Shown: positions 1 through 6,766 of the stretch, piece by piece | Position numbering within the stretch: position 1 is the stretch's first letter | Layout: each line of letters starts with the position of its first letter | Source: Gammaproteobacteria bacterium | GTDB taxonomy: Bacteria; Pseudomonadota; Gammaproteobacteria; Arenicellales; Spongiicolonaceae | Assembly: GCA_007570945.1 (NCBI GenBank) | Contig: RKSH01000133.1 | Span: 1 to 6,977 of the forward strand | Length of the DNA: 6,977 nucleotides | Direction of reading: 5' to 3' | Notes under the pieces: generated by a model | Seen by the model: only the letters and a program-made list of their open reading frames with translations | Told to the model about the DNA's origin: nothing | Database searches by the model: none | Position numbers and translations under genes: made by a program

Positions 1-195
1 ATCCAAATACGCGAACGCCACCCGCGCGCCGAACTTAGGCCGCACGCGCTGCACCACGCCGCGCTGCGGCGCGCACTGCGGACACCACGGCGCCTTGAAC
101 CCCAGCAGCAGAAACTCGCGCTCGCGCACCAACGCCTCGGCTTGCTGAGTCGATTCCACCTCGGTGAGCGCGGTGAGCGTTTCAGAGTCAGTCAT
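1..195 (-). CDS. Thioredoxin-fold protein, N-terminal part (cut by left edge)
   Basis: The minus strand encodes 65 residues from an ATG at base 195 and runs off the left edge still open. Residues 33-41 read FKAPWCPQC, which is the beta-strand plus WCxxC redox motif of the thioredoxin fold (Cys38 and Cys41), so a thiol-disulfide exchange role is likely. The N-terminus is hydrophilic with no signal peptide, which suggests a cytoplasmic protein. The start is supported by AGGAGG at bases 208-203, seven bases upstream of the ATG. The C-terminal half, including the expected cis-proline loop, lies outside the window, so thioredoxin proper cannot be told from a thioredoxin-like relative. The gene is divergent from glyQ and shares its upstream spacer. 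Confidence 0.8.
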   Translation of the reverse strand, partial: MTDSETLTALTEVESTQQAEALVREREFLLLGFKAPWCPQCAPQRGVVQRVRPKFGARVAFAYLD

Positions 196-217
196 GTGGG
201 ATCCTCCTGTCGTTGGC

Positions 218-249
218 AGTATACAGACAAATTATCCGCCCCATGTCAA
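218..249 (-). promoter_or_regulatory. Putative promoter for the thioredoxin-like gene
   Basis: Read on the minus strand, a perfect -35 hexamer TTGACA (249-244) is followed by TATACT (223-218), five of six matches to the -10 consensus. The spacer is 20 bp, longer than the usual 16-18. An alternative -10, TGTATA (225-220), gives 18 bp but matches poorly. The gene's ribosome-binding site follows about 10 bases downstream. The call rests on motif match and position only. Confidence 0.45.
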
Positions 250-293
250 CAGCTGGTTTGCGCCCTCCCGACTCAGCCCCCGCCGCCCCGCGC

Positions 294-299
294 TATAAT
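294..299 (+). promoter_or_regulatory. Putative -10 element of the glyQ-glyS-gmhB-plsC operon
   Basis: A perfect TATAAT lies 23 bases before the glyQ ATG in otherwise very GC-rich sequence, so transcription would start near base 306 with a leader of about 17 bases. No good -35 hexamer is seen at 16-18 bp spacing (the best is ACTCAG at 271-276), which suggests a weak or activator-dependent promoter. The leader has no strong Shine-Dalgarno sequence. No T-box or other leader structure fits in so short a leader. Confidence 0.5.
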
Positions 300-322
300 G
301 CCGCCGCCGCGGGCACACCGAA

Positions 323-1191
<869 letters not shown>

Positions 1192-1195
<4 letters not shown>

Positions 1196-3288
1196 CGGGC
1201 GGCCACCCCACTCTGTTGCTGGAGCTCGGCACCGAGGAACTGCCGCCGCGCGCGCTGCCGCAGTTGGGCCGCGATTTGGCGGCAAACTTATGCGAGGCTT
1301 TGCGCGAGGCGCGCCTGCTGGATGCTGACGACGCCGCGCCGCAATGGTTTGCCGCGCCGCGCCGGCTTGCCGCGTTGGTGCCGGGGGTGAGGGCGCGGCA
1401 GGAATCCCGCGCCACCGAGCGGCGCGGGCCGTTGCTGAGCGCGGCTTTTGACCAAGACGGCAAGCCCACCGCCGCCGCCGCCGGCTTTGCGCGCTCTTGC
1501 GGCGTTGCGGTGGACGCGCTGGCCGCCGCCGGTGAGGGCGAGGCCGCGCGGCTGGTGCACCGCGCCACCCGGCCCGGCGAGGATATTGCCGCGCTGGCGC
1601 CGCAGTGCGTCGCCAAGGCGTTGCGCGCGCTGCCGGTGCCGAAACGCATGCGCTGGGGCGAGGGCGAGGCCGAGTTCGTGCGCCCGGTGCACTGGGCGGT
1701 GCTGTTGCACGGCGCGGCGGTCATCCCGGCGCGGATTCTTTCGGTGCAAAGCGGCGGCACAACCCGCGGCCACCGCGTCCACGCCAACCGCGCCATCACC
1801 ATCAAACACGCCGACGACTACGCCGAGGTTTTGCTCACGGAAGGCAAAGTCATCGCCGATTTTGCCGCGCGCAAAAATCGCATCGCCGAACAGGTGAGGG
1901 CGATTGCAAAAAAGGAAAACGCCGCCGCGCAACTGGACGAGGATTTGCTGGATGAGGTCACCGGCCTGGTGGAGTGGCCGCAGGCGGCGGCCGGCGCCAT
2001 TGACGCCGAATTCATGTCGGTGCCGGAGGAGGCGCTGGTGTGCTCCATGCGCGACCACCAGAAATATTTTCCGTTGCGCGCCGCCGATGGAAAACTGCTG
2101 CCGCGTTTTGTGCTGGTGAGCAACATTGAAAGCGCCGCCCCGGCCGGCATGGAAAACGTGCGGCGCGGCAACGAGCGGGTGTTGCGCGCGCGGCTGGCGG
2201 ATGCGCGTTTTTTCTGGGACAGCGACCGCAAAACCAAACTCGCCGACCGCGCGGCGCAGTTGTCCGGCATCGTGTTCCACCAGAAACTCGGCACCATCGC
2301 CGACAAAAGCAGGCGTATTTCCAACCTGGCCCGCGCCCTGGCGCCGGCTTTTGGCGCCGACAAGAAGACCGTGGCGCGCGCCGCCCAATTGGCCAAGGCC
2401 GACCTGGTCACCGCCATGGTGGGCGAGTTCCCCTCACTGCAGGGCGTCATGGGGCGGCGTTATGCATTGGCCGACAGTGAGCCGCAGGCGGCGGCCGAGG
2501 CCATCGCCGAGCACTACTTGCCGCGTTTTGCCGGTGACCACCTGCCGCAATCGGCGGCCGGGGAAACCCTGGCGGTGGCCGACCGGTTGGACACCTTGTG
2601 CGGAATTTTTTTCGCCGGCGATACGCCCAGTGGCGACAAGGATCCGTACTCGTTGCGCCGCGCCGCCCTCGGCGTGTTGCGCATTTTGATTGAAAACGGG
2701 CGCGGCCTTGACCTGTTGCCGTGGCTGGAGCGCGCCGCCGCGCAACACAACAAAACCGCGGCAAAAAAAACCGCGCGGCAGGTGCTGGATTTTATTCTGG
2801 AGCGGTTGCGCGCATATGGCGCCGCGCACGGTTTTGCCGCCGCCGAGTTTCTTGCCGTGCGCGCGGTGGCGGCGCCAAACCCGCTGGACTTTTACCGCCG
2901 CCTGCAGGCGGTGGCGCGGTTTCGCAAACTGCCGGCCGCGCAAAACCTCGCCGCCGCCAACAAGCGCATCGCCAACATTCTGCAGCAGGCAAAAGTTAAA
3001 ACCGGCGGCGCCGTGGACAAAAAACTGCTGCGCGAAGACGCCGAGAAAAATCTTTTTGCCGCGCTCGGCAAAATAAACCAAGCGACCAAAAAAGATTTCA
3101 CCGCCGCGCGCTACGCCGAGGCCCTGGCCCGCGCCGCCGAATTGCAGGCGCCGGTGGATGCGTTTTTTGACCGGGTGATGGTGATGGCCGACGATGCCGC
3201 GCTGCGCAAAAACCGCCTCGCGCTGCTGGCGGAAGTGCGCGCGCTGTGCAACGGCGTCGCCGACATCTCGCGCCTCGCCGCCGGCTGA
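1192..3288 (+). CDS. glyS: Glycyl-tRNA synthetase beta subunit
   Basis: This is the large subunit of the tetrameric glycyl-tRNA synthetase and provides tRNA(Gly) recognition for GlyQ. The 698 residues compare with 689 in E. coli. Family signatures run in order: LLLELGTEELPPRAL at the start, WFAAPRRLAALV, VPKRMRWGEGEAEFVRPVHW, TRGHR, GLVEWPQ, DHQKYFPLRAADGKLLPRF, NERVLRARLADARFFW, LVTAMVGEFPSLQGVMG, PRFAGDHLPQ, GDKDPYSLRRAALGVLR and, in the C-terminal anticodon-binding domain, AANKRIANIL and DAFFDRVMVMADD. The ATG at 1192 is chosen because the family N-terminus begins there and it overlaps the glyQ stop by four bases; a longer in-frame extension to GTG 1141 lies inside glyQ. The reading frame is uninterrupted and looks functional. 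Confidence 0.98.
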
Positions 3289-3304
3289 CGGTGAGGGTGA
3301 GGGC

Positions 3305-3850
3305 GTGGCGAAATTAATTATTCTGGACCGCGACGGCGTGATTAACCGCGAGTGCGGCCACATATGCGCGCCCGAGGACTGGCAACCGCTGCCCGGCAGT
3401 CTGGAGGCCATCGCCCGCCTGTGCCGCCATGACTACAAAATCGCCGTGCTCACCAACCAGTCCGCGGTGGGCCGCGGCCTGCTCACCGTGGACGCGCTCA
3501 ACAAAATCCACCTGCGCATGCACCATCTGGCGCGGCGCAAGGGCGGCGACATTGAGGCGGTGCTGTTCTGTCCGCACCATCCGCACCACGGCTGCGGCTG
3601 CCGCAAGCCGCGCCCCGGCATGTTCCACGAACTGGCCGCGCGCCTGCAGACCAGCCTGGCCGGGGTGCCGGCGGTGGGCGACTCGCTGCGTGATTTGCAG
3701 GCCGCATCCGCCGCCGGCGCATCGCCGGTTTTGGTGCTGAGCGGCAACGCCGCCGTTTCCGACATCAAAGCCGACAAAACCCTGGGCGCGGTTGCGGCGC
3801 ATGCGGATTTGGCCGCCTTTGCCGACCATTTGCTCGGCGGTTCCGGGTAG
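3305..3850 (+). CDS. gmhB: D-glycero-D-manno-heptose 1,7-bisphosphate 7-phosphatase
   Basis: This HAD-superfamily phosphatase removes the 7-phosphate from heptose 1,7-bisphosphate on the way to ADP-heptose for the lipopolysaccharide inner core. In the 181 residues, motif I is DRDG (nucleophile Asp8, Asp10), motif II is LTNQS (Thr50), motif III Lys is in CRKPRPGM (Lys101) and motif IV is GDSLRD (Asp126, Asp130). CPHHPHHGCGC at 89-99 gives the Cys-His-Cys-Cys zinc site (Cys89, His91, Cys97, Cys99) with a shorter loop than E. coli GmhB. The start is a GTG at 3305, since no other plausible start lies nearby in frame and a GAGGG (3293-3297) sits seven bases upstream. It follows glyS after 16 bases. 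The HisB N-terminal phosphatase is the closest relative, but no histidine gene is nearby. Confidence 0.93.
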   Translation: MAKLIILDRDGVINRECGHICAPEDWQPLPGSLEAIARLCRHDYKIAVLTNQSAVGRGLLTVDALNKIHLRMHHLARRKGGDIEAVLFCPHHPHHGCGCRKPRPGMFHELAARLQTSLAGVPAVGDSLRDLQAASAAGASPVLVLSGNAAVSDIKADKTLGAVAAHADLAAFADHLLGGSG

Positions 3851-3853
3851 GCC

Positions 3854-4564
3854 ATGGCCATTGTGCGCGCGCTGCTGTTCACCGCCGGGCAGGCGGTGAG
3901 TGCGGTGGTGTGGTGCCCGGTGAGTATGCTGGCGCGCCTGTTGCCGCCACCGGCCGCCTACCGGGTCATCTCGTGCTGGGCGAAGTTTGTCGCCCGCTGG
4001 CTGCGCCTGTGTTGCGGCCTGCGCTACCGGGTGCACGGTTTGCACCACCTGGCCGGCGCGCCGGCGGTGCTGATGGCCAAGCACCAGTCGGCGTGGGAGA
4101 CCATCGTGTTTCAGGATTTCCTGCCGCCACACACCTGGGTGCTGAAGCGCGAGTTGCTGTTCATTCCGTTCTTCGGCTGGGGTCTGGCGGCGGCGCGGCC
4201 GGTGGCCATCAATCGCGCCCGTGCGGCCGGCGCGCTGGCGCAACTGCTGGAGCAGGGCAGCGCGCGACTGCACAGCGGCCTGCACCTGGTGGTGTTTCCG
4301 GAAGGCACCCGCATGCCGCCCGGCCGCAGCGGCAAACACAACCCCGGCGGCGCCTGGCTGGCCGCCAAAAGCGGCGCCGACATCATCCCCATCGCCCACA
4401 ATGCCGGCCGCTTCTGGCCGCGCCGCAGTTTCACCAAATCCCCCGGCACCATCACCGTCCACATCGGCCCGCGCATCAAAACCGCCGGCCGCAAATCGCG
4501 CGCCCTGTCGGAGGAGGTGCGGGCGTGGATGGAGCGGGAGATGCGGGAGTTGGAAACCGGCTGA
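3854..4564 (+). CDS. plsC: 1-acyl-sn-glycerol-3-phosphate acyltransferase (PlsC family)
   Basis: This is a membrane-associated acyltransferase expected to add a fatty acid to lysophosphatidic acid, giving phosphatidic acid for phospholipid synthesis. In the 236 residues, a hydrophobic N-terminal stretch (about 4-30) should anchor it in the inner membrane. Motif I is HQSAWE with His77, an HX4E version of the usual HX4D catalytic pair. The substrate-binding motif FPEGTR is at 148-153, and a late IIPIAHNAG block completes the fold. The HX4E form is familiar to me from the plsC homologue that follows gmhB in many proteobacteria, so it is not decay. The gene starts three bases after the gmhB stop with only a weak GGTAGG-like ribosome site. 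Chain preference and exact acceptor cannot be read from sequence; lysophospholipid acyltransferases for ornithine or cardiolipin are alternatives. Confidence 0.92.
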   Translation: MAIVRALLFTAGQAVSAVVWCPVSMLARLLPPPAAYRVISCWAKFVARWLRLCCGLRYRVHGLHHLAGAPAVLMAKHQSAWETIVFQDFLPPHTWVLKRELLFIPFFGWGLAAARPVAINRARAAGALAQLLEQGSARLHSGLHLVVFPEGTRMPPGRSGKHNPGGAWLAAKSGADIIPIAHNAGRFWPRRSFTKSPGTITVHIGPRIKTAGRKSRALSEEVRAWMEREMRELETG

Positions 4565-4569
4565 ACGCC

Positions 4570-4586
4570 GCCGCCCTCAAGGCGGC
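4570..4586 (+). terminator. Small GC hairpin after plsC, possible weak terminator
   Basis: GCCGCC (4570-4575) and GGCGGC (4581-4586) form a 6-bp stem with a five-base loop, starting five bases after the plsC stop. There is no run of T behind it, only GGAGGAGGAGGGG, so intrinsic termination would be poor. In sequence this GC-rich such a stem can occur by chance. No better terminator is seen for the operon. Confidence 0.2.
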
Positions 4587-4633
4587 CAAGTTGGAGGAGG
4601 AGGGGTGCGGGCAATCGGCCGTGGTGGCGGTAT

Positions 4634-5992
4634 GTGGCGGCGCTGGATGGGGTGACGCGCCTGACCCACCGCCAGTTGCACGGGAAGATTCTGCGGCACG
4701 ACGACCCGGCGTGGGAGGCGATTTACCCGCCGAATGGGTTTAACTGCCGGTGCCGGGTGATTGCCATGACCGAGGGGCGGGCGCGGGCGGAGATGGCGGG
4801 GGCGCCGGAGGCCGGGCTGACGGGTGATGCGCCGGAGACGCGGGATGTGGACTTGGTGTCGCGGCAGACGGGGGAGGTGTTCCGGCGGCCGGTGACGCGG
4901 GTGCGGCTGACCGATGGGGCGGGGCATGTGCGCCACTTTCAGCCGGATGCGGGGTGGGGGTATAACCCGGGGCGGCATGTGTTGCCGCCGGCGAATTCAA
5001 GCAGCCCGCCGCCGGCGCGGTTGATCGCCGGGCAAAATAACTGGGCTGACTTCAAGTTCGCCGAAAACGTTATCGCGCCGGCGCGCCGGGCGGATGCGCC
5101 AAAAATTCTACCCGGCTACGCCACCGACGACCAATTAATCGCGGCGTCGCACAAAATTGTCGGCATTAATGTCGGCGGCACGCGCCGCATCACCGCGCCG
5201 CCCGGCGTGGATGACGTTGTCATCAACAGCAATGGACTGTCGCACATCGCCCGCCGAGAGGACAAATTCCGCGCGCGGTATGTCGCCAGACTTATCCCGA
5301 CGATAGAAAGCCCTGACGAGGTGTGGCTCGCGGCCTACAAGGTTGGCGCCAAGAACGAAAATCGCGTGCACTTCATCAAATCATGGAGTGACGACAAAGC
5401 CACTTTCAGCGTAACCACCGAGGATCACAGGGGCAACGTGTTCATCACTTTCTTCCCGGTTGGCAAACTGAAAGAACTCCAAAAAAGGCGTGTCGGCCAG
5501 CCGCTGTATGTCGCGCCAAAGGAAAACGAGGATGTTTTAAGTGCCGCCATCAAGTTTATCGACGAATTGGGCGGCGCTCGCTACGCCTGGGGCAGTTATG
5601 ATCCGGCGCTGCATCATTTTTTGGATGAGTCCATAAGGTTGTTTGGGCAAATAGATTTCAAGTGGGCGTCCAACGCCGCCAACGCGGTGCGCCTGATGCT
5701 CGACAAGGGCATGGAAATTTCCCGAACGAGAAAAACTTACATCAGGTACGGTGATACGCCTGATAGCGGCACTTCGCACAACTACCGTGACGACATCGCG
5801 GAAGCGGGGGTATCTGTTTATCGCCCGGCCGGCTCAGGCGAAAAAGTCGATGAAATTTCGAAATTATTCATTTCGGCGGGCCGGGATGCGAAAAAGATTG
5901 AGGGGTACGAAATCCTGGACGCGGCCGGGTCAGACAACGAGGCGCTAATCGTCGAAGCGGTTCGGCCCAGAAAGGCGGGGGCAAAAAAATGA
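4634..5992 (+). CDS. 5'-truncated Mu gpF-like head protein fused to a BECR-type nuclease toxin
   Basis: From GTG 4634 the frame gives 452 residues. Residues 1-43 match the end of Mu gpF-type minor head proteins: VAALDGVTR, the HG of RQLHGK, DDPAWEAIYPPNGFNCRCRV (Cys38, Cys40). Residues about 74-113 are the usual C-terminal extension ending in GWGYNPG. Residues about 135-295 (including DEVWL at 228 and the later RRVGQPLYV) look like the phage BECR (barnase/EndoU/colicin/RelE-like) nuclease domains known to be carried at the C-terminus of gpF-like polyvalent proteins; this assignment is by pattern and moderate. Residues about 300-452 form a further unidentified domain with GVSVY at 392-396 and GSDNEALI near the end. 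Similarity to gpF continues in frame upstream of the GTG to about base 4610, so the natural N-terminus is lost and GTG 4634 is only a formal start. The first part is extremely GC-rich; the toxin part is clearly less so, as expected of a swapped-in module. Whether it is expressed is unknown. Confidence 0.72.
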   Translation: MAALDGVTRLTHRQLHGKILRHDDPAWEAIYPPNGFNCRCRVIAMTEGRARAEMAGAPEAGLTGDAPETRDVDLVSRQTGEVFRRPVTRVRLTDGAGHVRHFQPDAGWGYNPGRHVLPPANSSSPPPARLIAGQNNWADFKFAENVIAPARRADAPKILPGYATDDQLIAASHKIVGINVGGTRRITAPPGVDDVVINSNGLSHIARREDKFRARYVARLIPTIESPDEVWLAAYKVGAKNENRVHFIKSWSDDKATFSVTTEDHRGNVFITFFPVGKLKELQKRRVGQPLYVAPKENEDVLSAAIKFIDELGGARYAWGSYDPALHHFLDESIRLFGQIDFKWASNAANAVRLMLDKGMEISRTRKTYIRYGDTPDSGTSHNYRDDIAEAGVSVYRPAGSGEKVDEISKLFISAGRDAKKIEGYEILDAAGSDNEALIVEAVRPRKAGAKK

Positions 5993-6390
5993 AAGGCGAG
6001 GGGCCGGAGCGTGCGAGTACGGACACGCCTATCGGGAAACGCCCGCCTGCTCGCGCGGTCATCAGGTCCCGCCCCTATCGCGCCAGCGTCACCGGCCCCT
6101 CGCTGACCGGGAATATAGCGCCCCTCGCGGCGGTTGTCAACCGCCGCGAGGTGAATTCGCCGGTCGTGCGCGGCGCGCGCATGGACTCCGCCATTTCCAA
6201 AATTGCCCAGGCTTTGGGCGCGGCGGAGGGATGGGCCAAAGCGTTGGGCCGCACATGGATGCGGCCGGAGTTTGTGGAGGGCTTGACCAAAGAGCAGCGG
6301 CAGTTGCTGGATGACGCCACCGACAACTTGACGGCCGCCTCCCGCAAACTCGAGGCGTTGTGGCGGGAGTTGGAAAATGAGCGGCGTTGA
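5989..6390 (+). CDS. Unknown small protein directly after the gpF-toxin (possible immunity gene)
   Basis: The ATG at 5989 overlaps the stop of the toxin frame as ATGA and has GGCGGGGGC a few bases before it, so coupled translation is plausible. The 133 residues match no family I recognise. The first 64 residues are basic, proline/arginine-rich and unstructured-looking, and cover a perfect 14-bp palindrome. From Met65 (base 6181) the sequence becomes a convincing, mostly helical protein with heptad-like spacing: SAISKIAQALGAAEGWAKAL, then LTKEQRQLLDDATDNL and LEALWRELENERR. The true gene may therefore be only the last 69 residues, although ATG 6181 has no clear ribosome site. No signal peptide or membrane segment is seen. 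Its place between F and a gpG-like start is where a toxin-linked immunity gene could sit, but function is not shown. Confidence 0.45.
   Translation: MKGEGPERASTDTPIGKRPPARAVIRSRPYRASVTGPSLTGNIAPLAAVVNRREVNSPVVRGARMDSAISKIAQALGAAEGWAKALGRTWMRPEFVEGLTKEQRQLLDDATDNLTAASRKLEALWRELENERR
6123..6151. repeat. Perfect 14-bp inverted repeat around a single T
   Basis: The left arm CCTCGCGGCGGTTG (6123-6136) is the exact reverse complement of the right arm (6138-6151), with T6137 at the centre. As RNA it would fold as a 13-bp, GC-rich stem with a three-base loop. No T-run follows, so it is not a standard intrinsic terminator. It could be a transcript-stabilising hairpin, a binding site for a dimeric protein, or a mobile repeat copy. 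It lies within the open frame 5989-6390, whose N-terminal half may be non-coding. Confidence 0.75.
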
Positions 6391-6469
6391 AATCAGGGAG
6401 AGGGGCGGGGCGCGACATTGGCAAACACAGCACAATCGCCGGCGTTGTCAAGGATGGGGACGGCGATGA
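6377..6469 (+). pseudogene. Start of a gpG-like (virion morphogenesis) gene, broken after a few codons
   Basis: ATG 6377 has GGAG (6366-6369) seven bases upstream and overlaps the end of the preceding frame by 14 bases, typical of a phage operon. Its first residues, MSGVEIR, resemble the N-termini of the phage virion morphogenesis family (Mu gpG), and gpG follows gpF in Mu-like phages. After about eight codons the translation turns into Arg/Gly/Trp-rich nonsense and stops at 6467-6469 after 30 residues, against well over 100 expected. I read it as the 5' stub of a gpG gene joined by a deletion to unrelated phage DNA near bases 6397-6411. The evidence is a short N-terminal match plus gene order. 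Confidence 0.3.
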
Positions 6470-6473
6470 TTGA
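6381..6473 (+). pseudogene. 3' end of an unidentified phage gene
   Basis: In the frame +1 to the gpG-like stub, the stretch from 6411 to the TGA at 6471-6473 reads like real protein (RDIGKHSTIAGVV, then an acidic DGDGDD tail), while the residues before it (from 6381) do not. This pattern suggests the last 20 codons of a gene whose 5' part was removed. The stop overlaps the ATG at 6466 of the methyltransferase fragment, which is the packing expected for two consecutive phage genes. I cannot name the family. Confidence 0.22.
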
Positions 6474-6630
6474 AGCCTCCCTGCCGCGGCGGCCGGTGGC
6501 GCCGGATTTGTTTTGCGGCGCCGGCGGGGCGTCGCTGGAGCCGCCGCGGACGGCGGGGATTGAAGCCTCCACGCCGTGGCGGCCGCTGGCGCTGGATTTG
6601 TTTTGCGGCGCGGGCGGGGCGTCGCTGGGG
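6461..6630 (+). repeat. Tandem duplication with 90-bp period covering methyltransferase motif I
   Basis: Bases 6461-6540 and 6551-6630 align without gaps at an offset of exactly 90 bp, with about 71 of 80 positions identical by hand count. The match is best between ATTGAAGCCTCC and GCGTCGCTGG and fades after base 6540 of the first copy. The period is a multiple of three, so the frame is kept and a 30-residue block is repeated. Most of the differences change the amino acid (Leu/Thr, Arg/Trp, Val/Leu, Pro/Leu), yet the DLFCGAGGAS core is identical in both. Confidence 0.9.
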
Positions 6631-6684
6631 CTGCTGGCGGCGGGGGAGGAAAGTTGTAAACGATTAAAACGGTATTTTTCCTGA
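6466..6684 (+). pseudogene. N-terminal fragment of a C5-cytosine DNA methyltransferase with motif I duplicated
   Basis: From ATG 6466 the frame gives 72 residues. It contains DLFCGAGGASL twice, 30 residues apart; the second copy continues as LALDLFCGAGGASLGLLAAG, the SAM-binding motif I and first helix of phage-type C5-cytosine methyltransferases. A complete enzyme needs roughly 300 or more residues, including the PCQ loop of motif IV, the ENV of motif VI and motifs VIII-X. Here the match ends near base 6650 and the frame closes with SCKRLKRYFS at 6684. It cannot be an active methyltransferase. ATG 6466 is chosen because it overlaps the end of the preceding frame; the frame is open up to TTG 6418, which has a GGGAGAGG-type site upstream and is an alternative start. 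Prophage context fits a host-restriction-evasion gene. Confidence 0.55.
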
Positions 6685-6766
6685 TAGTTTCCGGGCAATT
6701 AAAGAGGGGTTTTTCATCAATAACTGGTCAGAAAATTCCCAACTTAAACGGAATTCGGATAATTAG
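6651..6766. other. AT-rich intergenic patch without recognisable gene
   Basis: In 6651-6760 I count 39 G or C in 110 bases, far below the rest of the window. Only the last residues of the broken methyltransferase frame fall in it. I see no RNA gene, no clear hairpin with T-run and no well-spaced promoter; GATAAT at 6758-6763 lacks a matching -35. The abrupt change at about 6650 is the break point of the methyltransferase similarity, so this may be foreign DNA joined there or the regulatory spacer of the next gene. Confidence 0.5.

Noticed and set aside
3194..3304. Upstream extension of gmhB to ATG 3194
   Set aside because: It lies within the conserved end of glyS in another frame; the HAD motif I begins only eight residues after GTG 3305, as in other GmhB proteins.
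1288..3411. Several long minus-strand open frames opposite glyS
   Set aside because: They mirror a confidently identified gene in GC-rich DNA, have Ala/Arg/Gly-rich shadow composition and show no family motif.
6259..6282. RPEFVEG-like residues recalling translated dispersed genomic repeats
   Set aside because: The codons (CGG CCG GAG TTT GTG GAG) do not match the usual DNA of those repeats and there is no partner inverted copy, so it looks like coincidence.
5818..6435. 205-codon minus-strand open frame opposite the end of the toxin and the unknown gene
   Set aside because: It overlaps the toxin frame, is Pro/Arg-rich and shows no motif; it was treated as a shadow, although the opposite-strand frame in 6075-6347 was considered as well.
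6469..6570. CRISPR-like repeat because GATTGAAGCCTCC occurs twice 90 bp apart
   Set aside because: There are only two copies, similarity extends through the whole interval, and it encodes methyltransferase motif I; it is a tandem duplication.
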